Source of the DNA: Primorskyibacter sedentarius
GTDB lineage: Bacteria > Pseudomonadota > Alphaproteobacteria > Rhodobacterales > Rhodobacteraceae
NCBI RefSeq assembly: GCF_004342065.1
Contig: NZ_SLZU01000004.1
Coordinates: 182,967-246,966, forward strand
Reading direction: 5' to 3'
Length of the DNA: 64,000 nucleotides
The notes under the pieces were generated by a model that was given only the letters and a program-made list of their open reading frames with translations, was not told where the DNA came from and searched no databases. Positions 1 through 8,738 of the stretch are shown here, one piece after another (within the stretch, counting starts at the first letter, position 1; each line of letters starts with the position of its first letter). The position numbers and the translations under genes are program-made.

Positions 1-1067
1 TGCTGATCGCGGGGACGACCGGTTCGGGCAAGTCGGTGGCGATCAACACCATGATCCTGTCGCTGCTTTACAAGCTGACACCGGATGAATGCCGCCTGAT
101 CATGATCGACCCCAAGATGCTGGAACTGTCCGTCTATGACGGCATCCCGCATCTGCTGTCCCCGGTTGTGACCGACCCGAAAAAGGCCGTGGTCGCGCTG
201 AAATGGACCGTGGGCGAGATGGAAGAACGCTATCGCAAGATGTCCAAGATGGGCGTGCGGAACATTGACGGCTATAACGGCCGTGTGGCAGATGCCTTGT
301 CCAAGGGCGAAATGTTCGAACGCACGGTTCAGACCGGGTTCGATGACGACACCGGCGAGCCGATCTTCGAGACGGAACAGATCGAGCCCAAGAAAATGCC
401 CTATATCGTCGTCATCGTCGACGAGATGGCCGACCTGATGATGGTTGCGGGCAAAGAGATCGAGGCCTGCATCCAGCGTCTTGCGCAGATGGCGCGGGCC
501 TCGGGCATCCACCTGATCATGGCCACGCAGCGCCCGTCGGTGGACGTTATCACCGGCACGATCAAGGCGAACTTCCCCACCCGGATCTCGTTCCAGGTGA
601 CGTCGAAGATCGACAGCCGCACCATTCTGGGCGAAATGGGTGCCGAACAACTGCTGGGTATGGGCGACATGCTGTACATGGCGGGCGGTGCCAAGATCAC
701 CCGGTGCCACGGCCCATTCTGTTCGGATGAAGAGGTCGAGGAGATCGTCAATCACCTCAAGGCCTACGGTCCGCCCAGCTATGTGGGCGGTGTGGTCGAA
801 GGGCCGGATGACGAAAAGGCTGATAATATCGACGCGGTTCTGGGCCTGAACACCGGTGGTAACACCGATGGCGAAGACGCTCTTTACGATCAGGCGGTGG
901 GCATCGTGGTCAGGGACCGTAAATGTTCCACCTCCTACATCCAGCGTAAACTGGCGATCGGCTATAACAAGGCGGCGCGATTGGTGGAGCAGATGGAAGA
1001 TCAGGGTGTCGTGTCCTCTGCCAACCACGTGGGCAAACGCGAGATATTGGTGCCCGAACAGGGGTGA
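1..1067 (+). CDS. ftsK: DNA translocase FtsK, C-terminal part (5' end outside window)
   Basis: Membrane-anchored DNA pump that moves chromosome ends across the division septum and activates XerCD recombination at dif. The frame is open from the first base and begins inside the motor domain: a Walker A motif GTTGSGKS is read at about 15-38 and a Walker B-type strand ([12 protein letters not shown]) at about 405-440. The text [15 protein letters not shown] is typical of the RecA-like motor. The last ~65 residues form the winged-helix gamma domain that reads KOPS ([20 protein letters not shown]). The N-terminal membrane domain and linker lie upstream of the window. lolA follows 188 bp downstream, a common alphaproteobacterial order. 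Confidence 0.96.
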   Translation, partial: LIAGTTGSGKSVAINTMILSLLYKLTPDECRLIMIDPKMLELSVYDGIPHLLSPVVTDPKKAVVALKWTVGEMEERYRKMSKMGVRNIDGYNGRVADALSKGEMFERTVQTGFDDDTGEPIFETEQIEPKKMPYIVVIVDEMADLMMVAGKEIEACIQRLAQMARASGIHLIMATQRPSVDVITGTIKANFPTRISFQVTSKIDSRTILGEMGAEQLLGMGDMLYMAGGAKITRCHGPFCSDEEVEEIVNHLKAYGPPSYVGGVVEGPDDEKADNIDAVLGLNTGGNTDGEDALYDQAVGIVVRDRKCSTSYIQRKLAIGYNKAARLVEQMEDQGVVSSANHVGKREILVPEQG

Positions 1068-1255
1068 GCCGCGTCAGGCTCCCCCTCCCCTGCCGGAACT
1101 TGTGCGTTCTGACGGCGTTTTGATGCCTGCGGCCAAGGGCTCCCCTTGATATGCGGCGATGCGACGGTGATATCTCTGACATCCGGTCCGTTATCGCATA
1201 TCAACGGGCAAAGACCTTAGATACGCCGGACAGAAACGACGATTGAGGACGACAC

Positions 1256-1858
1256 ATGACCTTTCTTCGCACCTTGGCAGCGGCCACCGCTGTTGCCTTT
1301 CTGGCGATGCCCGCCGCGGCGGAAAAGCTTTCGCTGAATGCGATTTCCAACTACCTGAACGGGCTGACATCGGCCAAGGGGTCGTTCACACAGATCAACG
1401 ACGATGGCACGATCTCGACCGGAACGATCTATATCAAGCGCCCCGGCAAGGTTCGATTTGAATACAATCCGCCCGAACAGGCACTGGTGCTGGCCTATGC
1501 CGGCGAGGTTGCGATCTTTGACAAGAAGACGGGGCAGGCGCCCGACCGCTACCCGCTGGCGCGCACGCCGCTCAACATCATTCTAGAGCGCAATGTGAAT
1601 CTTGGTCAGGCCAATATGGTCACCGGGCATGGGTTTGACGGCACTGCCACGACGGTGAAGGCGCAGGACCCGAAACACCCCGAATATGGCGATATCACGA
1701 TGAAATTCACCGGCCCGCCGGTGGAGCTGCGCCAATGGGTCATTCGCGACGACAGCGGCAGCGTGACCACGGTGATCCTCGGCGATCTGGAGAAGACCTC
1801 GGGCCTGTCCAACCGGATCTTCGACATCAACGCCGAAGTTGCAAAGATGGGTCGATAG
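1256..1858 (+). CDS. lolA: Outer-membrane lipoprotein carrier protein LolA
   Basis: Periplasmic chaperone that takes lipoproteins from LolCDE and hands them to the outer membrane. The 200-residue product has a clear signal peptide (hydrophobic core about 5-18, cleavage after AAA near residue 22). The mature part has the family's opening: a helix, then GSFTQIN, then a beta sheet with RPGKVRFEYNPPE. This is the usual LolA length. The ATG at 1256 was chosen because it gives a complete signal peptide. It lies directly behind ftsK with its own gap of 188 bp, so it could have its own promoter. Confidence 0.9.
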   Translation: MTFLRTLAAATAVAFLAMPAAAEKLSLNAISNYLNGLTSAKGSFTQINDDGTISTGTIYIKRPGKVRFEYNPPEQALVLAYAGEVAIFDKKTGQAPDRYPLARTPLNIILERNVNLGQANMVTGHGFDGTATTVKAQDPKHPEYGDITMKFTGPPVELRQWVIRDDSGSVTTVILGDLEKTSGLSNRIFDINAEVAKMGR

Positions 1859-1970
1859 GGCGCCGCAACGGTCAGTGACGAGCCCCTGAAACCCTTGGGG
1901 GCTGATTGGGGGCGATCCCTGTCTTCGTCTGAAACACATATGCCACTGGCATGATTATGACAGCATCAGC

Positions 1971-1997
1971 GGCGGCTCCCAATGGAAGGGAGCCGCC
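1971..1997. terminator. Strong hairpin between convergent lolA and lytic transglycosylase genes
   Basis: A perfect 10-bp stem (GGCGGCTCCC at 1971-1980, GGGAGCCGCC at 1988-1997) closes a 7-nt loop. It lies between the ends of two convergent genes, where a shared terminator is expected. The plus-strand side is followed by only a short broken T tract (GTTTGGCGATTTT), so efficiency is uncertain. Confidence 0.55.
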
Positions 1998-2028
1998 GTT
2001 TGGCGATTTTATCGCGGAATTGGTTTGC

Positions 2029-2616
2029 CTAGCGCGCGGCGCGGCAGTTGGCCAGCTGTGCCTGATAGGTGCGCGACCGGCTACCCACCTGTCCTGCAAC
2101 ACGAACCAGCCAGGCCTTGGAGTTGTAGCTGCCCCGCGCATAGCCTGAATGACCTTCGTGATAAGCCAGGTACTGGTTGCGCGCATCATGCAAGGAGATA
2201 CCGTTCCGATTTTTGGTCTGGTTCATGTACCAGCCCATGAAATCGGTCGCGTCGCGGATATTGTCGCGTTTGGCGCCCATCTTGTTATTGGCGCGGCGGT
2301 ATTCATCCCAGGTCGCGTCCAGCGCCTGCGAATAGCCATAGGCCGAGCTTTGTCGACCCACCGGGATCACCCCCAGCGAATAGCGTAGCGGCGTACGGGC
2401 ATTGCCGATGAATTTGCTTTCCTGATAGATCGTCGCCATCTGGACATGCACGGGCACCCCCCAACGGCGTTCGGTCGCTTTGAAAGCGCGGATATATGTC
2501 GGGCGCTGGGTGAGGATGGAACAGGCGTTGTCCAGGTTGCGCGGCGCGGAATAGTTACCACTGCCGCAGGACGCGACCAAAATCATCATCACCATCGCGC
2601 GAAGAGTTCTGCTCAT
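2029..2616 (-). CDS. Lipoprotein with lytic transglycosylase (SLT-like) domain
   Basis: Predicted to cut the glycan strand of peptidoglycan. The 195-residue product starts with a lipoprotein signal and lipobox LVASC (Cys17), so it is probably anchored in the outer membrane. Residues about 45-150 read as a goose-lysozyme-like fold: ATIYQESKF contains the expected catalytic Glu (Glu66), followed by SSAYGYSQALDATWDEY, the usual GYxQ and TW region of SLT domains. A YLAYHEGHSGYARGSY segment completes the domain. It is convergent with lolA. Which transglycosylase subfamily it belongs to was not resolved. Confidence 0.8.
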   Translation of the reverse strand: MSRTLRAMVMMILVASCGSGNYSAPRNLDNACSILTQRPTYIRAFKATERRWGVPVHVQMATIYQESKFIGNARTPLRYSLGVIPVGRQSSAYGYSQALDATWDEYRRANNKMGAKRDNIRDATDFMGWYMNQTKNRNGISLHDARNQYLAYHEGHSGYARGSYNSKAWLVRVAGQVGSRSRTYQAQLANCRAAR

Positions 2617-2866
2617 CTGCCTCTCGCTTTTTTAGTATTTTGCAGGCATTCTAGACCATCCGGGGGGACGAGGAAATCACAATCCCGCTGGTTTTTCGGC
2701 TCAGTGTCGAATTCGCCCTACGTTAGACGTGCCTATCGGTTGGCCTTTCTGACGGAAACGTGTTTGTAACGGCGTCGTTCTTACGGTGTTTCTATTGGAT
2801 TTCGGGCCAATATTGGACATTGGGGGGGCGACCGCGATAAGACTGTGTGAGGGAAATCAGGGTTCT

Positions 2867-3193
2867 ATGCATACGCAACTTGCCAAATATCATCTCGGCC
2901 AGGTCGTCCGGCACCGGAAGCACCCTTTCCGTGGCGTGGTCTTTGACGTCGATCCGGAGTTTTCGAACACGGAAGAGTGGTATGAATCGATCCCCGAGGA
3001 CAGCCGCCCGGTCAAGGATCAGCCGTTCTATCACCTTTTGGCCGAAAACGACCAAAGCTACTACGTCGCTTATGTGTCAGAGCAGAACCTTGTGCCGGAT
3101 TCGTCCGGAGAGCCGGTGGATCATCCCGACATCCCCGATCTGTTCGGCGCTTTCCACGATGGCAGCTACGAGCTTCATTTCCAGATGAACTGA
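2867..3193 (+). CDS. hspQ: Heat shock protein HspQ
   Basis: Small YccV/HspQ-fold protein of 108 residues, close to the E. coli length. In enterobacteria HspQ is a Lon substrate and specificity factor, and the fold also binds hemimethylated DNA. Family hallmarks seen: KYHLGQVVRHRKHPFRGVVFDVDP at the start, QPFYHLLAEND in the middle and YVAYVSEQNL, then HPDI near the end. The frame is open further upstream to 2786, but residue 28 of that frame gives the family start MHTQLAKYHLGQ and has a purine-rich GAGGGAAA upstream, so ATG 2867 was chosen. Confidence 0.9.
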   Translation: MHTQLAKYHLGQVVRHRKHPFRGVVFDVDPEFSNTEEWYESIPEDSRPVKDQPFYHLLAENDQSYYVAYVSEQNLVPDSSGEPVDHPDIPDLFGAFHDGSYELHFQMN

Positions 3194-3224
3194 GCCCACG
3201 CGCGACTGAGGCCTGCGCGTTAGG

Positions 3225-3233
3225 TGCTATAAT
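3225..3233 (+). promoter_or_regulatory. Extended -10 promoter element
   Basis: TGCTATAAT: a perfect TATAAT hexamer at 3228-3233 preceded by the TGn extension. No good -35 box is visible, which extended -10 promoters can tolerate. It lies 32 bp after the hspQ stop and points into a non-coding gap, so the predicted transcript would begin near 3240. Confidence 0.4.
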
Positions 3234-3239
3234 ATGACC

Positions 3240-3400
3240 GATATCTGGGGTCGTAGCCCCCTTTGGCTGCGCCTCTCTTGTCACTGCGCGGCGAGAGCCA
3301 GATCGATATTCAGATGCAAAAGTACCTCGGCGCCACGTGCTGGGTGGGGGCAGAAAGACGTAGCGCCGAGGGAAGCTATTGGCAGCTACCCCTGAACTAT
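3240..3400 (+). ncRNA. Candidate small structured RNA (unassigned)
   Basis: Starting just after the extended -10 element, the sequence can fold on itself. GGGGTC-GTAGC at about 3247-3260 pairs with GCTACCCCTGA at about 3391-3401, closing a ~150-nt rod. An internal 8-bp perfect stem CTCGGCGC/GCGCCGAG (about 3328-3375) and a CTCTC/GAGAG stem lie inside. Size and rod shape resemble 6S RNA, but no family signature was recognised and no poly-T terminator is seen. Treat it as a hypothesis. Confidence 0.25.
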
Positions 3401-3493
3401 GCCCGTTCTTCCTGACCTGATTGCGGACCAAATCGGGCCGTTTCAGGGCAATGCGCCAATGCCACCGCAGAGCAGCTTGCCGCACAGTCCTTG

Positions 3494-3946
3494 TCAGCCC
3501 TCTGGCAGGCGGGCGAAACGCAGAACCAGCTCGCTCCAGTTGTCCCTGTGGGTATAGGCCGCATCCAGCACCAGAGAGCGGATCAGGAACCAGCCAAAGC
3601 CTCCCTCGGGTAAATTGGCACTATCGACACCGACATTTGCGGGCCTCCCCTCGGGCAGGCGCATCCCGGGCATGGGGGTGCCGTCATGGCGGATGGAGAT
3701 GCAAAAGACGTCTTCATCCAGTGTGATCTCAACCAGGATCTGACCCTTTGCCGTCTCATGAAAGGAATGTTCCACGACATTGTTCAGCGCCTCTGCCATA
3801 GCGAGTTCAATATTGTTGGTCGCTGTGGGGTTCTGACCGGCCGCGGCCACGGTCTGCGCTACGCGCGCCAGCACGTCGCGCACGGCATCGGGCGAGCTTT
3901 GAAGCGAAACGCTTAGAAGAGTCTTCGGTGCGCACATGGCAATCAT
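3494..3946 (-). CDS. RsbW-like anti-sigma factor / serine kinase (HATPase)
   Basis: GHKL-fold ATP-binding protein of the RsbW/SpoIIAB type, predicted to phosphorylate the STAS partner encoded just upstream and to sequester a client. Motifs: N-box MAEALNNVVEHSF (Glu and Asn for Mg-ATP), G1-type RHDGTPMPG, and a glycine-rich EGGFGWFLIRSL lid region. The start is uncertain: the frame is open to 4024, overlapping the STAS gene by 47 bp, while ATG 3946 (MIAMCAPK) gives a normal 150-residue protein, so that was chosen. ATG 3937 is also possible. No sigma factor or PP2C phosphatase gene is adjacent. Confidence 0.78.
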   Translation of the reverse strand: MIAMCAPKTLLSVSLQSSPDAVRDVLARVAQTVAAAGQNPTATNNIELAMAEALNNVVEHSFHETAKGQILVEITLDEDVFCISIRHDGTPMPGMRLPEGRPANVGVDSANLPEGGFGWFLIRSLVLDAAYTHRDNWSELVLRFARLPEG

Positions 3947-3977
3947 GGTATCCAACGCGTTGCAACCGGGCAGCAGG

Positions 3978-4313
3978 TCAGCTGGCGGGCCCGGTTGCTT
4001 CCGCGACAGAGCCATAAATCCCAAAAATTGTGTCCATGCGCGTCAGCCGAAAAACCTTGTCGACATTGGGCGACAGCGCACAAAGGTCCAGTTTGCGCCC
4101 TTCACCAAGCTGTTTCATTGACGCGACGATCGCACCAAGCCCGCTTGAATCGATGAAATCCACTTGCTCCAGATCGAGGACGATTCGCGTCGGACCATCT
4201 TGCGTCAGCTCGCGCATGCGGTCCTTGAACTGGATGGCGGCTGCGGCATCAATGCGCTCTTCCTCCACCGAGATGACCTGGGTGCCGTCCGTAATAGTGC
4301 TCGACAAATTCAT
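3978..4313 (-). CDS. STAS-domain anti-sigma factor antagonist (RsbV-like)
   Basis: Single STAS domain of 111 residues, the expected partner of the downstream RsbW-like kinase. The core motif VDFIDSSGLGAIVASMKQL contains the serine pair (56/57) of which one is phosphorylated in SpoIIAA and RsbV. Unphosphorylated protein would bind the kinase and release its client. ATG 4313 was chosen over 4343 because GGAAAG sits 8 nt upstream and MNLSST is the usual start. The kinase gene begins about 32 bp after this stop, so the two are probably co-transcribed. Confidence 0.85.
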   Translation of the reverse strand: MNLSSTITDGTQVISVEEERIDAAAAIQFKDRMRELTQDGPTRIVLDLEQVDFIDSSGLGAIVASMKQLGEGRKLDLCALSPNVDKVFRLTRMDTIFGIYGSVAEATGPAS

Positions 4314-4411
4314 GCTGTGTCTTTCCGATCTTTGCGTTTGCACGTGACACTAGATTGCAATCCTTTAGATTCTGTATGCAGGTAAATGAGAAGTCATCAG
4401 GGAGGCTGACC

Positions 4412-5584
4412 ATGCACGACGTTGTCATCACGGGGGCGGCCCGAACGGCGATGGGCGGATTTCAGGGGGCATTCTCGGCCGTCAGCGCGGCAGATCTGGG
4501 TGCGGCAGCCTTGAAAGCAGCCCTTGCGCAATCGGGCGCAGATACGGTGGACGAGGTCTTGATGGGCTGCGTGTTGCCCGCGGGGCAAGGGCAGGCACCC
4601 GCGCGACAGGCAGGCTTTGCCGCAGGTCTACCCGAGGACGTGCCCGCCACAACGCTCAATAAGATGTGCGGGTCGGGGATGAAAGCGGCGATGGTCGCCT
4701 TTGACCAGATTGCCCTTGGCGCATCGCAGGTCATAGCGGCGGGCGGCATGGAAAGCATGACCAACGCGCCGTACCTTCTGCCCAAAATGCGTGAGGGCGC
4801 GCGCATCGGACATCAGCAGGTTGTTGACCATATGTTTCTGGACGGGCTTGAGGATGCCTATGACCGTGGACGCCTGATGGGAACCTTTGCCGAAGACTGC
4901 GCCGAGGCATTCCAATTCACCCGCGAGGCGCAGGATCAATACGCGCTTGCCTCTTTGTCGAACGCATTGGATGCGGAGCGCAGCGGCGCGTTCGACAACG
5001 AGATCACCCCTGTGACAGTGCATGCCCGGACGGGCGAAGAGGTGATCACCAAGGACGAACAACCTGGAAAGGCCCGGCCCGAGAAGATCCCGCAACTCAA
5101 ACCGGCGTTTCGCAAGGATGGCACGGTGACGGCGGCGAATTCGTCATCAATCTCGGACGGGGCGGCGGCGCTGATATTGGCGGACCGAGCCGCTGCCGAG
5201 GCGCGGGGCATGCCCATCCGCGCGCGCATTCTTGGCCATGCCAGCCACGCCCAGGCACCTTCGCTGTTTCCGACGGCACCCGTTCCCGCCGCGCGCAAGC
5301 TGCTGGACCGGCTGGGTTGGCGGGTGTCGGATGTCGATCTTTGGGAGGTGAACGAGGCCTTCGCCGTTGTCCCCATGGCCTTCATGCACGAGATGGGCCT
5401 GCCGCGCGACATCGTGAACGTCAATGGCGGCGCCTGCGCGCTTGGCCATCCAATTGGTGCAAGCGGCGCACGGATCATGGTGACGCTGCTTAACGCGCTG
5501 GAGAAGCGCGGGCTAAAGCGTGGCGTGGCTGCGATTTGCATCGGTGGTGGCGAAGGCACAGCGATTGCCATTGAACGTCCCTGA
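4412..5584 (+). CDS. Acetyl-CoA C-acyltransferase (thiolase)
   Basis: Biosynthetic-type thiolase of 390 residues, a normal family length. It either condenses two acetyl-CoA (polyhydroxybutyrate or ketone-body routes) or cleaves 3-ketoacyl-CoA. Catalytic residues are visible: nucleophilic Cys86 in NKMCGSGMKA, His346 in GGACALGHPIGASGAR and Cys376 in AICIGGGEG. The start at 4412 is preceded by GGGAGG with good spacing; the frame is open 19 codons upstream. No phaB or CoA-transferase gene is adjacent, so the direction in vivo cannot be read from context. Confidence 0.92.
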   Translation: MHDVVITGAARTAMGGFQGAFSAVSAADLGAAALKAALAQSGADTVDEVLMGCVLPAGQGQAPARQAGFAAGLPEDVPATTLNKMCGSGMKAAMVAFDQIALGASQVIAAGGMESMTNAPYLLPKMREGARIGHQQVVDHMFLDGLEDAYDRGRLMGTFAEDCAEAFQFTREAQDQYALASLSNALDAERSGAFDNEITPVTVHARTGEEVITKDEQPGKARPEKIPQLKPAFRKDGTVTAANSSSISDGAAALILADRAAAEARGMPIRARILGHASHAQAPSLFPTAPVPAARKLLDRLGWRVSDVDLWEVNEAFAVVPMAFMHEMGLPRDIVNVNGGACALGHPIGASGARIMVTLLNALEKRGLKRGVAAICIGGGEGTAIAIERP

Positions 5585-5745
5585 AGACTGCGCCCTTGAA
5601 AGGGGCAGTTTGTGTCGCTGAAGGCGCCGTTAGGGGCCTGCCGGACATGAGGCCTGCATAGTGGCCAGATCGGGCGTTCTGGTGTGGCGGATTGCGTGAT
5701 TTTGCGGGAACGGTTTAACCTTGTCGCAATAGGGGAGGGGATGAG

Positions 5746-5907
5746 ATGGACGCGATTGCACTGGTTTTCTACGCCTGTGTCTGCGGGGCGCTTGGTCTGG
5801 CAGGGCCTCGGCTGGGTGCGCCATTGGTGAGGCTGGGTGTCGGCGCCATAGTCGGTATCGTCGCGGCGTCAATCCTGCCTATCCTCAAGACGATGATCGG
5901 CGCATAG
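5746..5907 (+). CDS. Small hydrophobic protein, 53 residues
   Basis: Short open frame below usual annotation cut-offs. An excellent ribosome site (AGGGGAGGGG) lies just upstream of ATG 5746 (an out-of-frame ATG is at 5741). The product is almost entirely hydrophobic and glycine/alanine rich: two predicted membrane helices (about 3-20, MDAIALVFYACVCGALGLAG region, and about 30-49) joined by PRLGAPLVRLG. No family was recognised. It lies between the thiolase and the convergent response regulator. Confidence 0.6.
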   Translation: MDAIALVFYACVCGALGLAGPRLGAPLVRLGVGAIVGIVAASILPILKTMIGA

Positions 5908-5942
5908 GGGCGCGGCAAACCGCAACGCACAGGCGGCCCGCG

Positions 5943-6647
5943 CTATCCCTGCAGCCATTTCACCTCCCCCAGAAAGATATAGCCAGCCCCGTATATCGTT
6001 TTGATAAGACGAGGGTTCTTTGGATCTTCGCGCAGCTTTGTGCGCAGCCGCGAGATGCGCACATCCATCGCGCGGTCAAAGCTTTCGCCGGCCGCGCCGC
6101 CAAGGGTTTCCTGCATATGCGCACGGGTGATCAGGCGATTGGGGCTGTCCAGAAACAGCCGCAAGACCTCGCCCTCGGCATGGGAAAACGGTGTTTCCGC
6201 ACCAGAGGCGTCTTCCAGCACGTAGCGGTCGAAATGGGCGGTCCAGCCATTGAACGCCGCAGTATTTGCAGCGGCGCGGGCGGGCTTGGCACCGCGAAGG
6301 CGGGCGCGGATACGGGCCACGACTTCTGCCGGATCAAAGGGTTTGATGATGTAGTCATCGGCGCCAAGCTCCAGCCCCGTCACCTTGTCCTGCACCTGCG
6401 CGCGTCCCGAGATAATGATGACGATCGCGCCGCGTTCCAGCGCAAGCCTGTGTACGAGGCTTAGCCCGTCGCGGTCGGGCAGACCAAGATCGACAAGACA
6501 GACATCCGGGGTGGTACGTTGCAGCGCGGCCTCGAATTCTGTGGCGCGGCCAAAGGCCATGGTCTTGAAACCGGCCTCTTGCAGGGCATCGGCCAGCATC
6601 CGGCGGATTTCCGGCTCGTCGTCGAGAATGGACACCAAAGCCGTCAT
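5943..6647 (-). CDS. OmpR-type response regulator
   Basis: Two-domain DNA-binding response regulator of 234 residues. Receiver: acidic pair Asp9/Asp10, phosphorylation site Asp53 (CLVDLGLPDRDG) and Lys102 (GADDYIIKPF). A winged-helix output domain fills about 135-230 (MDVRISRLRTKLREDP, then TIYGAGYIF). The frame is open to 6776, but ATG 6647 begins the receiver exactly and overlaps the kinase stop by 4 bp, indicating translational coupling. The partner is the hybrid kinase upstream; the likely targets include the divergent ligase/transporter genes. Confidence 0.93.
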   Translation of the reverse strand: MTALVSILDDEPEIRRMLADALQEAGFKTMAFGRATEFEAALQRTTPDVCLVDLGLPDRDGLSLVHRLALERGAIVIIISGRAQVQDKVTGLELGADDYIIKPFDPAEVVARIRARLRGAKPARAAANTAAFNGWTAHFDRYVLEDASGAETPFSHAEGEVLRLFLDSPNRLITRAHMQETLGGAAGESFDRAMDVRISRLRTKLREDPKNPRLIKTIYGAGYIFLGEVKWLQG

Positions 6648-8536
6648 GCCGCCACCTTTTGCAACATCAGGAACCCGGCCAGCTGCGCCGCCGTGAAAGG
6701 TTTTGCCAGCACCGGCCCGACAGCCGCAGCCTTGCAATAGAGCGCATTGTCCTGCGGAAGCGAGGTCATGAGGCACACACGATGGTCCGGCAACCGGTCA
6801 ATCAGCGCCAGCCCGGTTTCGTCGCCTTCAAGAGAGATATCGGACAGGACCAGCGAGATGTCGGGCAGGCCCTCTGCAAGCAGCACGGCCTCGTCGACCG
6901 ATGCCGCCTCGACCACGGCATGGCCCATGCCGGTGAGCATCTCGCGGACGCTGGTGCGCAGGTCGGGGCTGTCCTCGACCAGCAGAACAAGGCCGGGCGC
7001 AGAGGTGGTTTCAGCGGGGCGATAAGGCAGGCGCAGCGTGACACAAGCGCCCTCTTCGGTATTCGCCAACCGCACCTCGCCACCGGCCAGCTTGGTCATG
7101 TCGTAGACCATCGCAAGACCCAGCCCCATGCCCTCACCGCCCTTGGTGCTGAAGAACGGGTCCAGCGCGTGGGCCAGAGCCTCGTCCGAGAATCCGGGGC
7201 CGGTATCGCTGACAATGAACTCTGCCCATGTCTCCATATGTGGATGGGCTTTCAGCAGGATCTGGCCGGTCTTCCCGCAGGCATCGCGCGCGTTGAGGAT
7301 CAGGTTCAGGATGGAATCCTGCAACATGCCCGGGTCCAGCAGCAATGCACCGTCAAGCTGGTTGTCGATGGTGAGGGTCAGGCTGTCGGGAAGCGTGGGC
7401 GTCGCAAGTGTCTGAAGATCACGCAGGAACCGCGGCATGTCGGTGGGTTCGGGCGCGAAAGCGCGGTGCCCGGTCATGTCGGCGATGCGGTGCAGCAACG
7501 TGCCGCCGCGCCGCGCCGCCTGTAGCGTGCCGGTGATCAGGGGTTCTGCGGTTTCCGGCATGTCATCCAGCCGTTGCAGGCGCGACTGCATACCCAGAAT
7601 GATCGTCAACAGGTTGGAAAAGTCATGCGCCAGCCCGGAGGTCAGTTGCGCGCCCATCTCGCGCTTGCGCGTCTGTTGCAGGGCAACCCTTGCCTGGGTT
7701 TCCTCTGTCACGTCCATCGACAGGATGTAGACGCCCCTGACCGTTTCGTCTGGTGTAAACACCGCCCGGATACGGCGAGAGCTGCGCTTGTCGGTGAATT
7801 CGAAAGTCGATTGCTGGCCGTCATAGGCCGCATCCAGATAGGGGCGCACCTTGGCATAGGTGTCGGGCCCCAGCGTCGCAGAGATATGCAGGCCCAGGAT
7901 ATCCGAAGGGCGGCCCGGCATCACCGCGTTCAGGCGCCTGTTGGAAAACGTATAGCAGCCGTCCGCATCCAGGTGGGCGATATGTGCAGGCATCATTTCG
8001 GTCACCAGCCGTGTGCGGGCTTCGATCTCTGTCAGCTCGCGCTTGGCCTCTTCCAGCGCGGCAACGGTCGCGGCAAGTTTGCGGTTGGTGGCTGACAGTT
8101 CTTCGGACCGGGCAAGCACCTGATCTGACAGCAGTTCCGACCGGGTGCGCAGCAACTGTTCCTGCCTGCGGGTTTCCGTGATGTCGGTATAGACGGTGAC
8201 CCAGCCACCCTGTGCCAGCGGCGCACCTTCGACACTGATGACGCGGCCATTGGCGCGGGTACGCTCCATGTAATGCGGTTCAAAATTCAGGGCCTGTTCG
8301 ACGCGGAGGCGGATGAAATCCTCGGGCGCGTCGACCTCGCCATATTCACCGCGCATCACAAGGTGGCGGATCGTTGATTCGAAACATGCGCCGACGCTGC
8401 ACAGGGATTGCGGCAGGTCGAACATTTCCTGGAACCGGCGATTGCAGACGGCGAGTTTCAGATCGCTGTCATAGATCGTCAGCGCCTGCTGGATCAGGTT
8501 CAGCCCCGCGCGTGTCATGGCGTCTGTCTTTGGCAT
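6644..8536 (-). CDS. PAS hybrid sensor histidine kinase (NahK/ErcS-like)
   Basis: 630 residues with no membrane segments, so a cytosolic sensor. Order: PAS about 15-120, coiled coil about 122-180, second PAS about 182-280, dimerisation/His domain with phospho-His304 (GLAHDFSNLL), ATPase domain (Asn415 in NLILNARDA, DTGPGFS at 444-450, GMGLGLAMVYD near 469-479), and a C-terminal receiver with Asp566 and Lys612. The layout matches the NahK/ErcS family that in pseudomonads tunes alcohol and acid metabolism. It is divergent from the acyl-CoA ligase at 8739, suggesting it senses an intermediate of that pathway. Confidence 0.9.
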   Translation of the reverse strand: MPKTDAMTRAGLNLIQQALTIYDSDLKLAVCNRRFQEMFDLPQSLCSVGACFESTIRHLVMRGEYGEVDAPEDFIRLRVEQALNFEPHYMERTRANGRVISVEGAPLAQGGWVTVYTDITETRRQEQLLRTRSELLSDQVLARSEELSATNRKLAATVAALEEAKRELTEIEARTRLVTEMMPAHIAHLDADGCYTFSNRRLNAVMPGRPSDILGLHISATLGPDTYAKVRPYLDAAYDGQQSTFEFTDKRSSRRIRAVFTPDETVRGVYILSMDVTEETQARVALQQTRKREMGAQLTSGLAHDFSNLLTIILGMQSRLQRLDDMPETAEPLITGTLQAARRGGTLLHRIADMTGHRAFAPEPTDMPRFLRDLQTLATPTLPDSLTLTIDNQLDGALLLDPGMLQDSILNLILNARDACGKTGQILLKAHPHMETWAEFIVSDTGPGFSDEALAHALDPFFSTKGGEGMGLGLAMVYDMTKLAGGEVRLANTEEGACVTLRLPYRPAETTSAPGLVLLVEDSPDLRTSVREMLTGMGHAVVEAASVDEAVLLAEGLPDISLVLSDISLEGDETGLALIDRLPDHRVCLMTSLPQDNALYCKAAAVGPVLAKPFTAAQLAGFLMLQKVAA

Positions 8537-8738
8537 GGCCAGTTTTCTCTCCTCCGCCTGTCATGGCTAGCATCCGGCCGCTGCTTCGCAAAGCCCGGTT
8601 CAGGGCCTGTTACAATTCGTAAGAATTGGGAAATGTTCAGGAAAAAGTTGACCCTCAGCGTGGGGCCTGACCAAATGGGCGGCAGAATCGCATCAAGCGG
8701 TCATGCCCGGCAATGTCCGGGTCTTGGGAGGAATAATT

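Larger units (their letters stand above)
3194..3493. other. 300-bp gap between convergent hspQ and the RsbW-like gene
   Basis: No convincing protein-coding frame. The stretch contains an extended -10 promoter motif at 3225-3233 and several pairing segments that could make a structured RNA (separate entries). The 157-residue minus frame across the region runs through hspQ and was treated as a shadow. Confidence 0.6.

Noticed and set aside
3012..3485. 157-residue minus-strand frame overlapping hspQ and the candidate small RNA
   Set aside because: Low-complexity basic product, overlaps a certain gene and lacks a ribosome site.
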